Counted from the first letter of the stretch, positions 6,867-14,444 are shown. The stretch: DNA of 15,241 nucleotides from W11650 sp963545585 (GCA_963545585.1 CAUUKX010000049.1:1-15241), one strand, 5' to 3'. Notes: generated by a model not told the origin, from the sequence alone. Translations and numbers: made by a program.

Positions 6867-6932
6867 AGGTGTTTATGTTTGATACTGCTCGGGAAAGCTC
6901 GCTTTCACAGGCAGTATCAAACATAAATGCCT
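6867..6932. repeat. long palindrome with 22-bp stem
   Basis: AGGTGTTTATGTTTGATACTGC (6867-6888) pairs along its whole length with GCAGTATCAAACATAAATGCCT (6911-6932); the 17 inner pairs are perfect and two outer pairs are G-U. The 22-base loop contains a smaller hairpin GAAAG/CTTTC. No T run follows on either strand, so it is not a standard terminator. It could be a small palindromic repeat element or a processed mRNA 3' end of the dnaD-dnaI transcript. Confidence 0.65.
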
Positions 6933-6958
6933 ATTTGCTTAACGCAAACACCGATAAG

Positions 6959-7001
6959 AAAGCCGCTAAAAATATTAAATTCCTAACATTCTTGCGGCTT
7001 T
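6959..7001 (-). terminator. possible terminator after the toxin-antitoxin pair
   Basis: AAAGCCGC (6959-6966) pairs with GCGGCTTT (6994-7001) over a 27-base loop. On the minus strand it begins 3 bases after the toxin stop and ends in CTTTCTT. The loop is large and the T run short, so this is a moderate call. Confidence 0.4.
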
Positions 7002-7004
7002 TGC

Positions 7005-7286
7005 TCATACAAATAAATCGCTATGCGTACCTGTCCGCATTAAATACAATATCAGTTCTTCTTCCCTTAATTCATAAATCAGAAGCCAATCCGGAGTAAT
7101 ATGACATTCCCTACAGCCTTCGTATTTTCCTGATAAGGTATGGTCTTTATGTTTCTTATCCAATATTTTGCCCTCGGAAATCATCGTAACCACCCTCTCG
7201 AGCAGGTTTAAATCATATCCTCGCTTTTCAGCTAATTTATAATCTTTTTTAAATTTATTTGACGGAAAAATTTTATATTTCTTCAT
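7005..7286 (-). CDS. yafQ: YafQ-family type II toxin (ribosome-dependent mRNA endonuclease)
   Basis: A 93-residue RelE-superfamily protein of the YafQ branch. Family hallmarks: FKKDYKLAEKRGYDL near the N-terminus, KHKDHTLSG, RECHITPDWLLIY and RTGTHSDLF at the C-terminus. The residues that correspond to the YafQ active site are all present: H49, H62, D66, W67, H88 and F92, so the toxin looks intact. YafQ cleaves mRNA in the ribosomal A site and is neutralised by DinJ. The gene overlaps the antitoxin gene by 14 bases, the standard arrangement for a coupled pair. It sits between the primosome operon and the methyltransferase gene, pointing away from the former. Confidence 0.93.
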   Translation of the reverse strand: MKKYKIFPSNKFKKDYKLAEKRGYDLNLLERVVTMISEGKILDKKHKDHTLSGKYEGCRECHITPDWLLIYELREEELILYLMRTGTHSDLFV

Positions 7287-7554
7287 TTTCCATCTCTTTC
7301 ATAAAATCTCGAAACGTAGTATACGTTTTTTTATTAGGGACATTATACATACTTCTTGTTTCTTCAATCGCTTCTATTGTTTCTGCATTAGGCATATTTT
7401 TTGATACTACAAAAGGAATCGCCTGTTCTCTGAGCGCCTGTTTTATAAAAATGATGACAGCGCTAGATAAATTTAAACCTAAATCTTGAAATAACTCGTC
7501 TGCCTGCTGCTTCATTTCTTTATCCATCTCAATGGTAACATTTACATTCTCCAT
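7273..7554 (-). CDS. dinJ: DinJ/RelB-family antitoxin
   Basis: A 93-residue ribbon-helix-helix antitoxin. The N-terminal strand NVNVTIEMDKEMKQQA and LGLNLSSAVIIFIKQAL form the RHH DNA-binding and dimerisation domain; IPFVV followed by an acidic C-terminus (FRDFMKEMENEE) is the part expected to wrap the toxin. Two adjacent ATGs (7557 and 7554) are possible; the second is preferred because AGGAG is then 6 bases upstream instead of 3. RelB/DinJ proteins repress their own operon; CAATA-N6-TATTG at 7569-7584, just before the ribosome site, could be the operator. Only about 45 bases separate it from the methyltransferase stop, so read-through from pfkA is also possible. Confidence 0.92.
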   Translation of the reverse strand: MENVNVTIEMDKEMKQQADELFQDLGLNLSSAVIIFIKQALREQAIPFVVSKNMPNAETIEAIEETRSMYNVPNKKTYTTFRDFMKEMENEEI

Positions 7555-7568
7555 CATACGCTCCTTTC

Positions 7569-7584
7569 CAATATATTTTTATTG
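7569..7584 (-). promoter_or_regulatory. possible DinJ operator
   Basis: Inverted repeat CAATA-N6-TATTG immediately upstream of the antitoxin ribosome site, the place expected for a ribbon-helix-helix autorepressor site. The arms are short and A/T-rich; no clear -35 was found. Confidence 0.25.
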
Positions 7585-7602
7585 ATTTCACCCTTTGTTC
7601 CT

Positions 7603-8400
7603 CTACCCCAGCCGATAATGAAAAATCTGCGCCCGGCCGGTGTAATCGGTTACCGCCATGGCAATCCGGGTAAAAAGGCGAAGTTTATGCTTTAACTGCT
7701 GTCTGGCCGCAGTAAAAAACGGGCGCTCGGCAATCAGCTGGAGGTTTGCTTCTTCACCGAACTGATGGCCGCTGTTGACATAAAAATACATCTCCGCCGA
7801 AGTATTGCCGGTTCTTTTGACATAGCGGTTGGCATAGCGCAGTCCGGTTTGATTGGCTGCATCAAAAATCAACTCGCCCTGCGGGAACAGCGCTTTCAGC
7901 TCCCCCATCAGCCGCAGAATATCGGCCTTATGAAAATACTGAAATACTCCGGCCACAATCAAAAGGCTGGGCAAATTAGTATCCATTCCTTTTGTCCACT
8001 CCTTGGGTCGAAACAAATCACCGCCCATCAGTACTTCTCTTGCCTGCTCACCCAACACCTGCCGGCGGCTGGCAATCACCTCGGGCAAATCAATTTCATA
8101 AAAAACAGCTGTCTCACTTTTTATCCGAAAATAAGCCGTTTCCAGCCCTGCACCCAAATTGATGATATTGCACGGCCCGGCTGCCCGGCGGATAAAATCC
8201 TCAGCCATTTGATCCAAATTATAACATCTGGCTACCGATGCCATCATCATATATTCGGTTGAAGTTTTTTCAATCCTATCATCCGGCAAATGCTCCTGCA
8301 AAGACAGCGCTGCCCGGTCATAAAAATACTCCGGAAAACGTTTCGACACATAAATCCGCGCCGTCAGCGGAATAAATAAGGTATCAGCTACTCCTTTCAT
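7603..8400 (-). CDS. leucine carboxyl methyltransferase-family SAM-dependent O-methyltransferase
   Basis: A 265-residue class I methyltransferase of the LCM/TcmP type, which methylates carboxyl or hydroxyl groups of proteins or small molecules; the substrate here is unknown. Evidence is the SAM motif CNIINLGAGLETAYFRI (77-93), the following YEIDLPEVIASRR (101-113) typical of this family, an acidic GGDLF (126-130), and VAGVFQYF (149-156) as the post-II region. The ATG at 8400 directly abuts the pfkA stop codon (TAGATG), with GGAG inside the pfkA tail as ribosome site, so it should be translationally coupled to pfkA. No other biosynthetic genes lie nearby. No signal peptide or membrane segment is seen, so it is cytoplasmic. 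Confidence 0.82.
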   Translation of the reverse strand: MKGVADTLFIPLTARIYVSKRFPEYFYDRAALSLQEHLPDDRIEKTSTEYMMMASVARCYNLDQMAEDFIRRAAGPCNIINLGAGLETAYFRIKSETAVFYEIDLPEVIASRRQVLGEQAREVLMGGDLFRPKEWTKGMDTNLPSLLIVAGVFQYFHKADILRLMGELKALFPQGELIFDAANQTGLRYANRYVKRTGNTSAEMYFYVNSGHQFGEEANLQLIAERPFFTAARQQLKHKLRLFTRIAMAVTDYTGRAQIFHYRLG

Positions 8401-9477
8401 CTACTCATCTCCAAACTTAATCCCAATCAATCTGGCATTGCGCACAATCGTTGAATCTGGATCCACACTCTTGGTTTTGCCCGCTATTTCCTGCAGCGGG
8501 GTAGCAACATATTCGTTATTGCGAACCGACACCGTTACGCCGTAAGTTCCCTCTTTAATCAGCTTAGCGGCATAGGCGCCGATATTGGTTGACAGCACCC
8601 GGTCATAGGGTGCGGGTGAGCCGCCTCTTTGCTGATGCCCCGGCACACAGGCTCTGGTTTCAAACCGGCTCTTTTTATTCAGTTCATCCATCAGAAAATA
8701 GGCAACTGACGGATACCCCCAAGTTCTCCGATAGGCTTCAAACTCCTCTTGTGGCATGGCCGCTTCCTGCTTGGTTTTTGCGCCCTCGGCTACTGCGATA
8801 ATCGTAAAATCCTTACCCTTTCTGGTTCTTTTTTCAATTGCTGCAATCACCGATTCAATGCTGTAAGGAATTTCCGGCAGCAAAATCACATCCGCCCCGC
8901 CGGCCATCCCGGCATGCAGTGTCAGCCAGCCGACTTTATTGCCCATAATCTCAATCACCATCACCCGGTCATGCGAATCGGCTGTCGTATGAATCCGGTC
9001 AATCACCTCGGTCGCAATATCAACCGCCGACTGAAAGCCAAAGGTTACGTCCGTACCATAAATATCATTGTCAATCGTTTTGGGCAGACCGATTACATGT
9101 AATCCTTCTTCTGCCAGCAAGTTAGCATTTTTATGCGTTCCCTTGCCTCCCAAAATTACTAAACAATCTAACTTTAATTTCCGGTAATTTTTCACCATCG
9201 CCTTGACTTTATCCACTCCATCCTCTTCAATCACCCGCATTTTTTTAAAAGGGGTTCTGGCCGTACCCAAAAACGTGCCACCCAGCGTCAACAGCCCGGA
9301 AAAATCCCGAGGCGTCATCTCCCGCCACTTGCCTTCTATCAAACCTTTATAGCCGTTTTCAATGCCGATAATCGTACAGTCCATCAATCCATACGCCGCC
9401 TTAGCCACGCCGCGAATCGTTGCGTTCAGTCCCGGACAGTCCCCACCACTGGTTAAAATACCAATTCTTTTTTTCAT
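8401..9477 (-). CDS. pfkA: 6-phosphofructokinase, group III-like (ATP or PPi use uncertain)
   Basis: Phosphorylates fructose 6-phosphate, the committing step of glycolysis. 358 residues, with GILTSGGDCPGLNA (6-19), GTARTPF (71-77), LPKTIDNDIYGTD (131-143, catalytic Asp136), MGNKVGWLTLHAG and the C-terminal GHQQRGGSPAPYDR. The donor-site motif is GGKGT (110-114). Gly113, at the position of E. coli Gly104, points to ATP rather than PPi (which needs Asp), but Lys133, at the position of Gly124, is the PPi/group III residue. Lys112 replaces the usual Asp103, which helps bind Mg-ATP. The combination is unusual, so donor specificity should be left open. Start is set by GGAGG nine bases before the ATG. 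It is followed without a gap by the methyltransferase gene. Confidence 0.93.
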   Translation of the reverse strand: MKKRIGILTSGGDCPGLNATIRGVAKAAYGLMDCTIIGIENGYKGLIEGKWREMTPRDFSGLLTLGGTFLGTARTPFKKMRVIEEDGVDKVKAMVKNYRKLKLDCLVILGGKGTHKNANLLAEEGLHVIGLPKTIDNDIYGTDVTFGFQSAVDIATEVIDRIHTTADSHDRVMVIEIMGNKVGWLTLHAGMAGGADVILLPEIPYSIESVIAAIEKRTRKGKDFTIIAVAEGAKTKQEAAMPQEEFEAYRRTWGYPSVAYFLMDELNKKSRFETRACVPGHQQRGGSPAPYDRVLSTNIGAYAAKLIKEGTYGVTVSVRNNEYVATPLQEIAGKTKSVDPDSTIVRNARLIGIKFGDE

Positions 9478-9656
9478 TGATAAAGTCCTCCTTCGTTGCT
9501 TTTCTTCCTATTAAAATACGCAGCCATTCCCATTGGCACAAAGTTCCGCTGGCGATACCGGTTTCCCATCCTCTTTTCATACAGCCTGTCGATTTTGATT
9601 TTTCGTCCACGCACACACGCACAGTCTAAATCATTGCATAAATCTACCTACTCGCT

Positions 9657-11519
9657 TTATTTAGGGCTTTCCTCGCTTTCCTTATCCGGCTTATCCGGCA
9701 CAGCCGTCTCCGCCGGCGGCTCCTGCAAAAGAATAATCTGCGGCAGCATCTCGCCGAACAATGTCAAGGCTTTTTCCCGCGTATAAATCTTATCCAAGTA
9801 CTGATGGTAAGTGGTCATTAAATATTCCGCTCCGTCCGAAAGCTTGAGATAAATATACTTATCCTTATAGGAATAATAAACCGGCTTGACTCCGGCCGGC
9901 AGTTTCCCGGCGTAAGACAACTCCTCTTCAATATTTTCCAAAGCATCGGCATCAATATAAATCAGCTTTGGCTCCTCATAACTGTCGGTATACAGGTTCA
10001 AATTAAAGGCGGCATCCTGTGCCTGCAGTTCCTGAATGTTTTTAAAATTGCTGGCCGTCGGCAGCCATTGACCATTGATTTTGGAAAAAGCAACCGCCTG
10101 CACATCCTGCGGCTTTTCCAGAAAAGACAGCAAAACAAAGGCATCTTTGCCATCATCTTTCATATAGCGGATAAACAATTCCTCGGTTTTAAAGCTCCCT
10201 TTGAGCTTATCACAAATCGCCTGCCAAACCGCACTGTCCCGCGTCAGTTCTCCAGCCGGAGGGACATCCCTTTGATAGCGGGCCTTGTAGGTTTGCTCAT
10301 CGGCCACAAAGTAACTGTCTTCCTTGATGACAATATAACTGGCGGCATCAACCATATAAAGCACTGCTAATTTCTTATCCGCCATATCCAGCCCAAAATG
10401 CAGGCGGCGGCTGATGCTTTCAGAAATCGGCAGATTCCATGCCGTAATCACATCGGCCACACTTATCGTCCGCAAACTTTTTTTCAGGAAAGGATAACCG
10501 CTATTATAAAACTCCCCGCCGGAGGTTTCCATCCAAGCATATGCTGTCTTGAGAAGCTCCCGGCCATAGCGGCTGATTGACTGCGCAATTAAATCGCTCC
10601 GCTCTTCCAGCAGCTTATCTGCCGAATATTTACCCGCCAGGAAAGGATAGCGGGCAAAGGTCTTTTCTAAAAGTTCTGCGTTCATCAGCAGCAAAAGTTC
10701 TTTAAACAAAGAATCCGGTGCAAAATAAGAAGCCGCCAAATCCTTTCTCAATTCAGCCGCCGAAGCAGGATAAGAAGCTAAAAGGCTCACTAATTTTTTC
10801 TGCCTTGCGCTGCCGGTTTCAAAAATATATTTGACCTCATTTTCCGGCAGGCTTTTCAGCTCCATCAGAATTTCATCCAAACCCTGCGCCGCCAGCCCCA
10901 GCAAAGCCGTAACTGCCGTTTCCTCCTGCCGCCAGCCGCTGCACTCCCAGCCATAGCGCTGAAAATCTGTATCCGGAACCGGAAGGCCTTTCGGCAGCGA
11001 TGTTTGCAGCATCAGGTTTAAAACCTTAAACAAGCCCCCCGGCAAAGGCAAACCCAACTTTCCCAATGCTTTCGGCTGCAGCCGGTAGGTAATGAGCGCC
11101 TCGTCCTCCGCCGGTACAAGCGAATAAAGCACAGGAATATAAAATCCCTGTACTTTATAATTAATCATGGCTTTGCCCGCCGCCACGTCAAATTCCAAAT
11201 TATACACATTTTTTTCCGTGGTCAGCGCTTGCCGCGTCAGTTCTTCATCAATCCGTGCCAGCGGGATTTGCAAAGCAAAGCCCTGCTCCCCCGCAGAAAG
11301 CCGGCTGAGTGCGTCATTTTCGGCAAAATAATCGCTTAGTCCTCGGCCGGTTTGCTCTTTGACCGGAAAGGTATTAAACTGCAAAACAGAAACAAATAAC
11401 CCAAACAGCAAAATAAGACCCGCTGCCGCATATAGGGCAATCCGAGCCGCTTTTGCCGGGCGCTTTGATGTCGCCGCCGGAGTTTGCTTTTCCGTTATAT
11501 TTTCCGGTTCTTTGTTCAT
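9657..11519 (-). CDS. unrecognised single-pass membrane protein with large extracytoplasmic domain
   Basis: I do not recognise the family. The 620-residue product has a short Glu/Lys/Pro-rich cytoplasmic N-terminus (1-25), one hydrophobic membrane segment around 27-48 (IALYAAAGLILLFGLFVSVLQF-like, not followed by a cleavage site), then about 550 mostly helical residues presumably outside the cell, and an acidic Pro/Glu/Ser tail. The outer part has many Leu/Ala-rich amphipathic stretches and repeated Tyr-rich segments, but no catalytic motif I can name. The ATG at 11519 is preferred (GAGG 8 bases upstream); an in-frame ATG at 11564 overlaps the asnS stop. It is cotranscribed with asnS and ends 179 bases before pfkA with no clear terminator between. 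Confidence 0.8.
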   Translation of the reverse strand: MNKEPENITEKQTPAATSKRPAKAARIALYAAAGLILLFGLFVSVLQFNTFPVKEQTGRGLSDYFAENDALSRLSAGEQGFALQIPLARIDEELTRQALTTEKNVYNLEFDVAAGKAMINYKVQGFYIPVLYSLVPAEDEALITYRLQPKALGKLGLPLPGGLFKVLNLMLQTSLPKGLPVPDTDFQRYGWECSGWRQEETAVTALLGLAAQGLDEILMELKSLPENEVKYIFETGSARQKKLVSLLASYPASAAELRKDLAASYFAPDSLFKELLLLMNAELLEKTFARYPFLAGKYSADKLLEERSDLIAQSISRYGRELLKTAYAWMETSGGEFYNSGYPFLKKSLRTISVADVITAWNLPISESISRRLHFGLDMADKKLAVLYMVDAASYIVIKEDSYFVADEQTYKARYQRDVPPAGELTRDSAVWQAICDKLKGSFKTEELFIRYMKDDGKDAFVLLSFLEKPQDVQAVAFSKINGQWLPTASNFKNIQELQAQDAAFNLNLYTDSYEEPKLIYIDADALENIEEELSYAGKLPAGVKPVYYSYKDKYIYLKLSDGAEYLMTTYHQYLDKIYTREKALTLFGEMLPQIILLQEPPAETAVPDKPDKESEESPK

Positions 11520-11554
11520 TTTCTTTTCCTCTTTTTCTGCTCTTCTTTCATGAT

Positions 11555-12940
11555 TTACAGGCAATAGCCGGTTGTCCGCGGATAGGGGATTACATCCCTG
11601 ATATTGCTCATGCCAGTTACATACATCAGCATCCGCTCAAAGCCAAGGCCATAACCAGCATGGCGCGTGCTGCCGTATTTGCGCAGTTCTAAATACCAGC
11701 CGTATTCTTCCTCATTTAAGCCCTTTTCCCGAATCCGGCGCAGCAGTTCGTCATAATCGTCCTCTCTCTGGCTGCCGCCGATAATCTCGCCAATGGCCGG
11801 AACCAGTAAATCTGCTGCGGCTACGGTTTTGCCGTCGTCATTTAGCTTCATGTAAAAGGCCTTAATTTCTTTCGGATAATCCGTTACAAACACTGGCCGC
11901 TTAAAAATCTTTTCCGTCAAATAACGCTCATGCTCGGTCTGCAAATCACAACCCCAATAAACCGGATATTCAAAGCTTTCTTTGCTTTCCTGCAACAGCT
12001 TAACCGCCTCAGTATAGGTAACATGCCCAAACTCGCTGTCAGCTACTAAATTCAGCCTTTCTAACAGTCCTTTATCAACATATTCATTGAAGAACTTCAT
12101 TTCCTCCGGCGCATTTGCCAGTAAATTGCGGATAATAAACTTAATCATTGCCTCCGCTGTTTCCATATTGTCGTTTAAATCGGCAAATGCCATTTCCGGC
12201 TCAATCATCCAAAACTCGGCGGCATGCCGGGTGGTGTTGGAGCGCTCGGCCCGGAAAGTCGGGCCAAAGGTATAAACATTGCGGAAGGCCTGCGCATAAG
12301 GCTCCACATTTAACTGACCGCTGACCGTCAAATTAACGGGCTTACCGAAAAAGTCCTCTTTCATATTAACCTTGCCATTTTCCATCGGCGGATTATCCAT
12401 CGGCAGGGTCGTAACCCGGAACATATCGCCTGCTCCTTCGGCATCACTCCCGGTGATGATTGGCGTATGAACATAAACAAAGCCCCGCTCCATGAAAAAC
12501 TTATGAATGGCAAAAGCCATCAGCGAACGCACCCGAAAAACTGCCATAAAGGTATTGGTTCGCATCCGCAAATGCTCTAAGCTTCTTAAAAACTCAAAGC
12601 TATGCCGCTTTTTCTGCAAAGGATAATCCGGCGTAGACTCGCCTTCCACCAAGGCGCTTGCTGCCTGTACCTCGAAGGGCTGCTTCGCTTCTGGGGTAGC
12701 TACCAGTTTGCCGGTAACAATAAGAGCTGCGCCGACGTTTTGCCGGGTAATCTCCTGATAATTAGAAAGCTGTCCACCGACTACAATCTGAATTGTCTGC
12801 AAGGTGGTACCGTCGTTTAAGACGACAAAACCAAAGTTATTATTGGCCCGAATGCTGCGCACCCAGCCTCCGATGGTTACTTCCCGGTCAATATACTTTT
12901 CCGGCTCTAAAAAAATATCCTTTACCAAATCCATCTTCAT
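11555..12940 (-). CDS. asnS: asparaginyl-tRNA synthetase
   Basis: Class IIb synthetase that charges tRNA-Asn. 461 residues, normal length. The N-terminal OB fold (about 20-100, VTIGGWVRSIRANNNFGFVVL) binds the anticodon. The catalytic domain has the motif 1 region (FFMERGFVYVHTPII), motif 2 FRAERSNTTRHAAEFWMIEPE (229-249) and motif 3 GLGFERMLMYVTG (431-443) followed by IRDVIPYPRT. AsnS rather than AspS is supported by the lack of the AspS insertion domain and by the RHAAEFWMIEPE and SNIRDVIPYPRT segments. The ATG at 12940 has GGAG nine bases upstream. The gene has a leader with two interlocking stems (see 12964-13032) and no T-box. It is first in a minus-strand unit with the membrane protein gene, which starts at or just after its end. 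Confidence 0.97.
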   Translation of the reverse strand: MKMDLVKDIFLEPEKYIDREVTIGGWVRSIRANNNFGFVVLNDGTTLQTIQIVVGGQLSNYQEITRQNVGAALIVTGKLVATPEAKQPFEVQAASALVEGESTPDYPLQKKRHSFEFLRSLEHLRMRTNTFMAVFRVRSLMAFAIHKFFMERGFVYVHTPIITGSDAEGAGDMFRVTTLPMDNPPMENGKVNMKEDFFGKPVNLTVSGQLNVEPYAQAFRNVYTFGPTFRAERSNTTRHAAEFWMIEPEMAFADLNDNMETAEAMIKFIIRNLLANAPEEMKFFNEYVDKGLLERLNLVADSEFGHVTYTEAVKLLQESKESFEYPVYWGCDLQTEHERYLTEKIFKRPVFVTDYPKEIKAFYMKLNDDGKTVAAADLLVPAIGEIIGGSQREDDYDELLRRIREKGLNEEEYGWYLELRKYGSTRHAGYGLGFERMLMYVTGMSNIRDVIPYPRTTGYCL

Positions 12941-12963
12941 AATCCTGTTCTCCTTTTGCTTGG

Positions 12964-13032
12964 TTGCCTGAACTGCAGCTCTTTTCCGGTCTCTTCAGGC
13001 AAGCGGGGATTTATACACGATACGACCGGAAA
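12964..13032 (-). promoter_or_regulatory. asnS leader RNA: two interlocking 9-bp stems (pseudoknot or switch)
   Basis: On the minus strand TTTCCGGTC (13024-13032) is complementary to GACCGGAAA (12983-12991), and TTGCCTGAA (12994-13002) to TTCAGGCAA (12964-12972). Both are perfect 9-bp matches with at least four G-C pairs. Their order is A, B, A', B', so they form either an H-type pseudoknot or two mutually exclusive stems. The last arm ends about 10 bases before the asnS ribosome site AAAAGGAG, so the fold could govern translation. There is no T-box consensus (no AGGGTGG-type antiterminator). The ligand, if any, is unknown. Confidence 0.6.
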
Positions 13033-13042
13033 GCTTTCTTAA

Positions 13043-13087
13043 ATTATAATTTTTTTTCAGTATATCACAAACTAATTCGTATTGCCA
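13043..13087 (-). promoter_or_regulatory. predicted asnS promoter region (two overlapping candidates)
   Basis: Candidate one: extended -10 TGATATACT (13059-13067) with TGGCAA (13082-13087) 17 bases upstream. Candidate two: perfect TATAAT (13043-13048) with TTTGTG (13066-13071) 17 bases upstream; its transcript would begin near 13036, just before the first stem of the leader structure. Confidence 0.5.
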
Positions 13088-13375
13088 GAAAAATATCGGG
13101 AAAGGTCGGCCAAACAGCAGATGAAAATAGGAATATGCGCTGATTTTTTCAGTGCCGCTGGAGCAAAGATAACTAACCGGGAAACACCGAACAGCAAAAC
13201 CGAAAATCATTTATTGATTCTATTAAATATTTTCTTATTGCAATTCTATTTTTTTGTTGATTCTATATGAATTTATATCCATTTCTTATTGCTTTTTATC
13301 AATACTGTTTTTCTTTTTTGCAGCCGATATTATATGTGGAAAAAATAACAATTGAAAGTTTCGAGGAGGTTTCTT

Positions 13376-13810
13376 ATGAAAATGACAAAAAAGACTTTTT
13401 TAGCATTTGTTCTGGTACTGACTTTATTTGCTTCTCTTGGGCATGTAACTGTTTCGGCTATGCCTGCGCCGAAATTGACTAGGCTAACCATCCATGACGA
13501 TTTTTACATATTAAGTGAAGAACCTCGATATCTTCTTGTCGGTCTAACTGCAATAGGTACTGCCCGCAATCCTCTTGTTGAAGTCAGCGGTTTTCCTTGT
13601 CCGCTTATTGCAGAAGAATATATTTGGGATGGAAACATCGGAATTGGAAAGGTTTATCTTTTCAAAACTAATATTCGAGTTTATGGAAATGAAGAAAACG
13701 GTTTTTACACCGATTATAAAGATCGGACACTTACGGTAACTGCCCAAGCTTACTGCGGTATAACATGGAATACTTTCTATGACAAAAAAATTATTCCTGT
13801 TAAATATTAG
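13376..13810 (+). CDS. small secreted protein of unknown function
   Basis: 144 residues. The N-terminus MKMTKKTFLAFVLVLTLF continues to VTVSA, a clear Sec signal peptide with likely cleavage after residue 28. The mature part of about 116 residues is rich in beta-strand-like alternating hydrophobics (YLLVGLTAIGTA, KVYLFKTNIRVYG, RTLTVTAQAY) and has exactly two cysteines, C75 and C127, which could form a disulfide. I recognise no family; an Ig-like or small beta-sandwich fold is a guess. The start at 13376 is fixed by AGGAGG six bases upstream; an in-frame ATG at 13352 precedes the signal and would include the ribosome site. The next gene begins 14 bases after the stop, so it probably shares an operon with the duplicated genes. 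Confidence 0.8.
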   Translation: MKMTKKTFLAFVLVLTLFASLGHVTVSAMPAPKLTRLTIHDDFYILSEEPRYLLVGLTAIGTARNPLVEVSGFPCPLIAEEYIWDGNIGIGKVYLFKTNIRVYGNEENGFYTDYKDRTLTVTAQAYCGITWNTFYDKKIIPVKY

Positions 13811-13824
13811 AAAGGATTTCCTCT

Positions 13825-14430
13825 ATGAATATTACTCCTTATTCCCGGAATATGACCGCCTTGACGGCTCGAACCGTCAACCAGCCCACCCCAAAACAAT
13901 CCGCTTTTTTATCCAAAGAAAACGTCGAGGGTACAGAAAGCAGCACGAATCATCAGAAAACAAGCACAGAACAATTTGACCATCGGCCACGCTGGCAAAA
14001 GGGGGCTTTGCCGGTTTCTTCTAGTGCAGGGGCTATCACCTTTGATAAAACTTCTACGGCCGAAAAGCCCGTTATGCGGGTCGGCGATACCGGTTTGCTG
14101 ATTGACCCGACCAAGGTTGACCTTTCTAACTGTACGGAAGTGGAAAAGGAGGCTTATTGCTGCTATCTGGACGCTTGTATGCGGCGAGATGGGATTCCTG
14201 TTCCTAAAGGCGGGTCTAGTTTGCAACTTTGGGTTTGTTCTGTTATGAACGATATAGCAAAACATGGCAGTTTTTCAGAACCCACGCCAGAAGAAAAAAT
14301 GACAGTTAAGAAAAACTGGCTCGGAATGTTGACTTCGGCCGTGCAAACGCTGTTAAATGTCAAAGACTATGGTCAGTATCTGGAAATGAAAAAAATACTG
14401 GACTATATTGAAAAGGAAAAAAAGGCTTAG
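13825..14430 (+). CDS. unknown 201-residue protein, tandem copy 1
   Basis: I do not recognise this family. No signal peptide or membrane helix is visible. The first 75 residues are Ser/Thr/Gln/Asn-rich and probably disordered (NQPTPKQSAFLSKENVEGT). The rest looks folded and helical: VMRVGDTGLLIDPTKVDLSN, then CTEVEKEAYCCYLDACMRRDG with four cysteines, a segment SLQLWVCSVMNDIAKHG, and a charged C-terminal helix with EMKKILDYIEKEKKA. AAAGGA lies 8 bases before the ATG and the secreted-protein gene ends 14 bases upstream. The gene and its ribosome site are repeated directly downstream. Cytoplasmic location is inferred; release through a non-Sec route cannot be excluded given the disordered N-terminus. 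Confidence 0.8.
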   Translation: MNITPYSRNMTALTARTVNQPTPKQSAFLSKENVEGTESSTNHQKTSTEQFDHRPRWQKGALPVSSSAGAITFDKTSTAEKPVMRVGDTGLLIDPTKVDLSNCTEVEKEAYCCYLDACMRRDGIPVPKGGSSLQLWVCSVMNDIAKHGSFSEPTPEEKMTVKKNWLGMLTSAVQTLLNVKDYGQYLEMKKILDYIEKEKKA

Positions 14431-14444
14431 AAAGGATTTCCTCT

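Larger units (their letters stand above)
12941..13375. other. divergent intergenic region between asnS and the secreted-protein gene
   Basis: The asnS half (12941-13087) is leader plus promoters. From 13090 to 13375 I see no gene: a mixed-composition stretch to 13200, then a very A/T-rich region with a 10-base direct repeat TTGATTCTAT (13214-13223 and 13257-13266). No convincing promoter for the secreted-protein gene was found; TATTAT at 13328-13333 is a possible -10 without a clear -35. Confidence 0.5.

Noticed and set aside
6869..7099. 76-residue plus-strand reading frame after the helicase-loader gene
   Set aside because: Lies over the palindrome, the terminator and the end of the toxin gene; no coding signs.
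9401..9622. 73-residue minus-strand reading frame over the pfkA start
   Set aside because: Overlaps the true pfkA start in another frame and has no family resemblance.
12941..13087. T-box riboswitch upstream of asnS
   Set aside because: No AGGGTGG-type T-box sequence, no specifier-loop-like stem I, and the leader is too short.
12995..13210. 71-residue minus-strand reading frame upstream of asnS
   Set aside because: Covers the asnS promoter and leader structure; no ribosome site and no recognisable domain.
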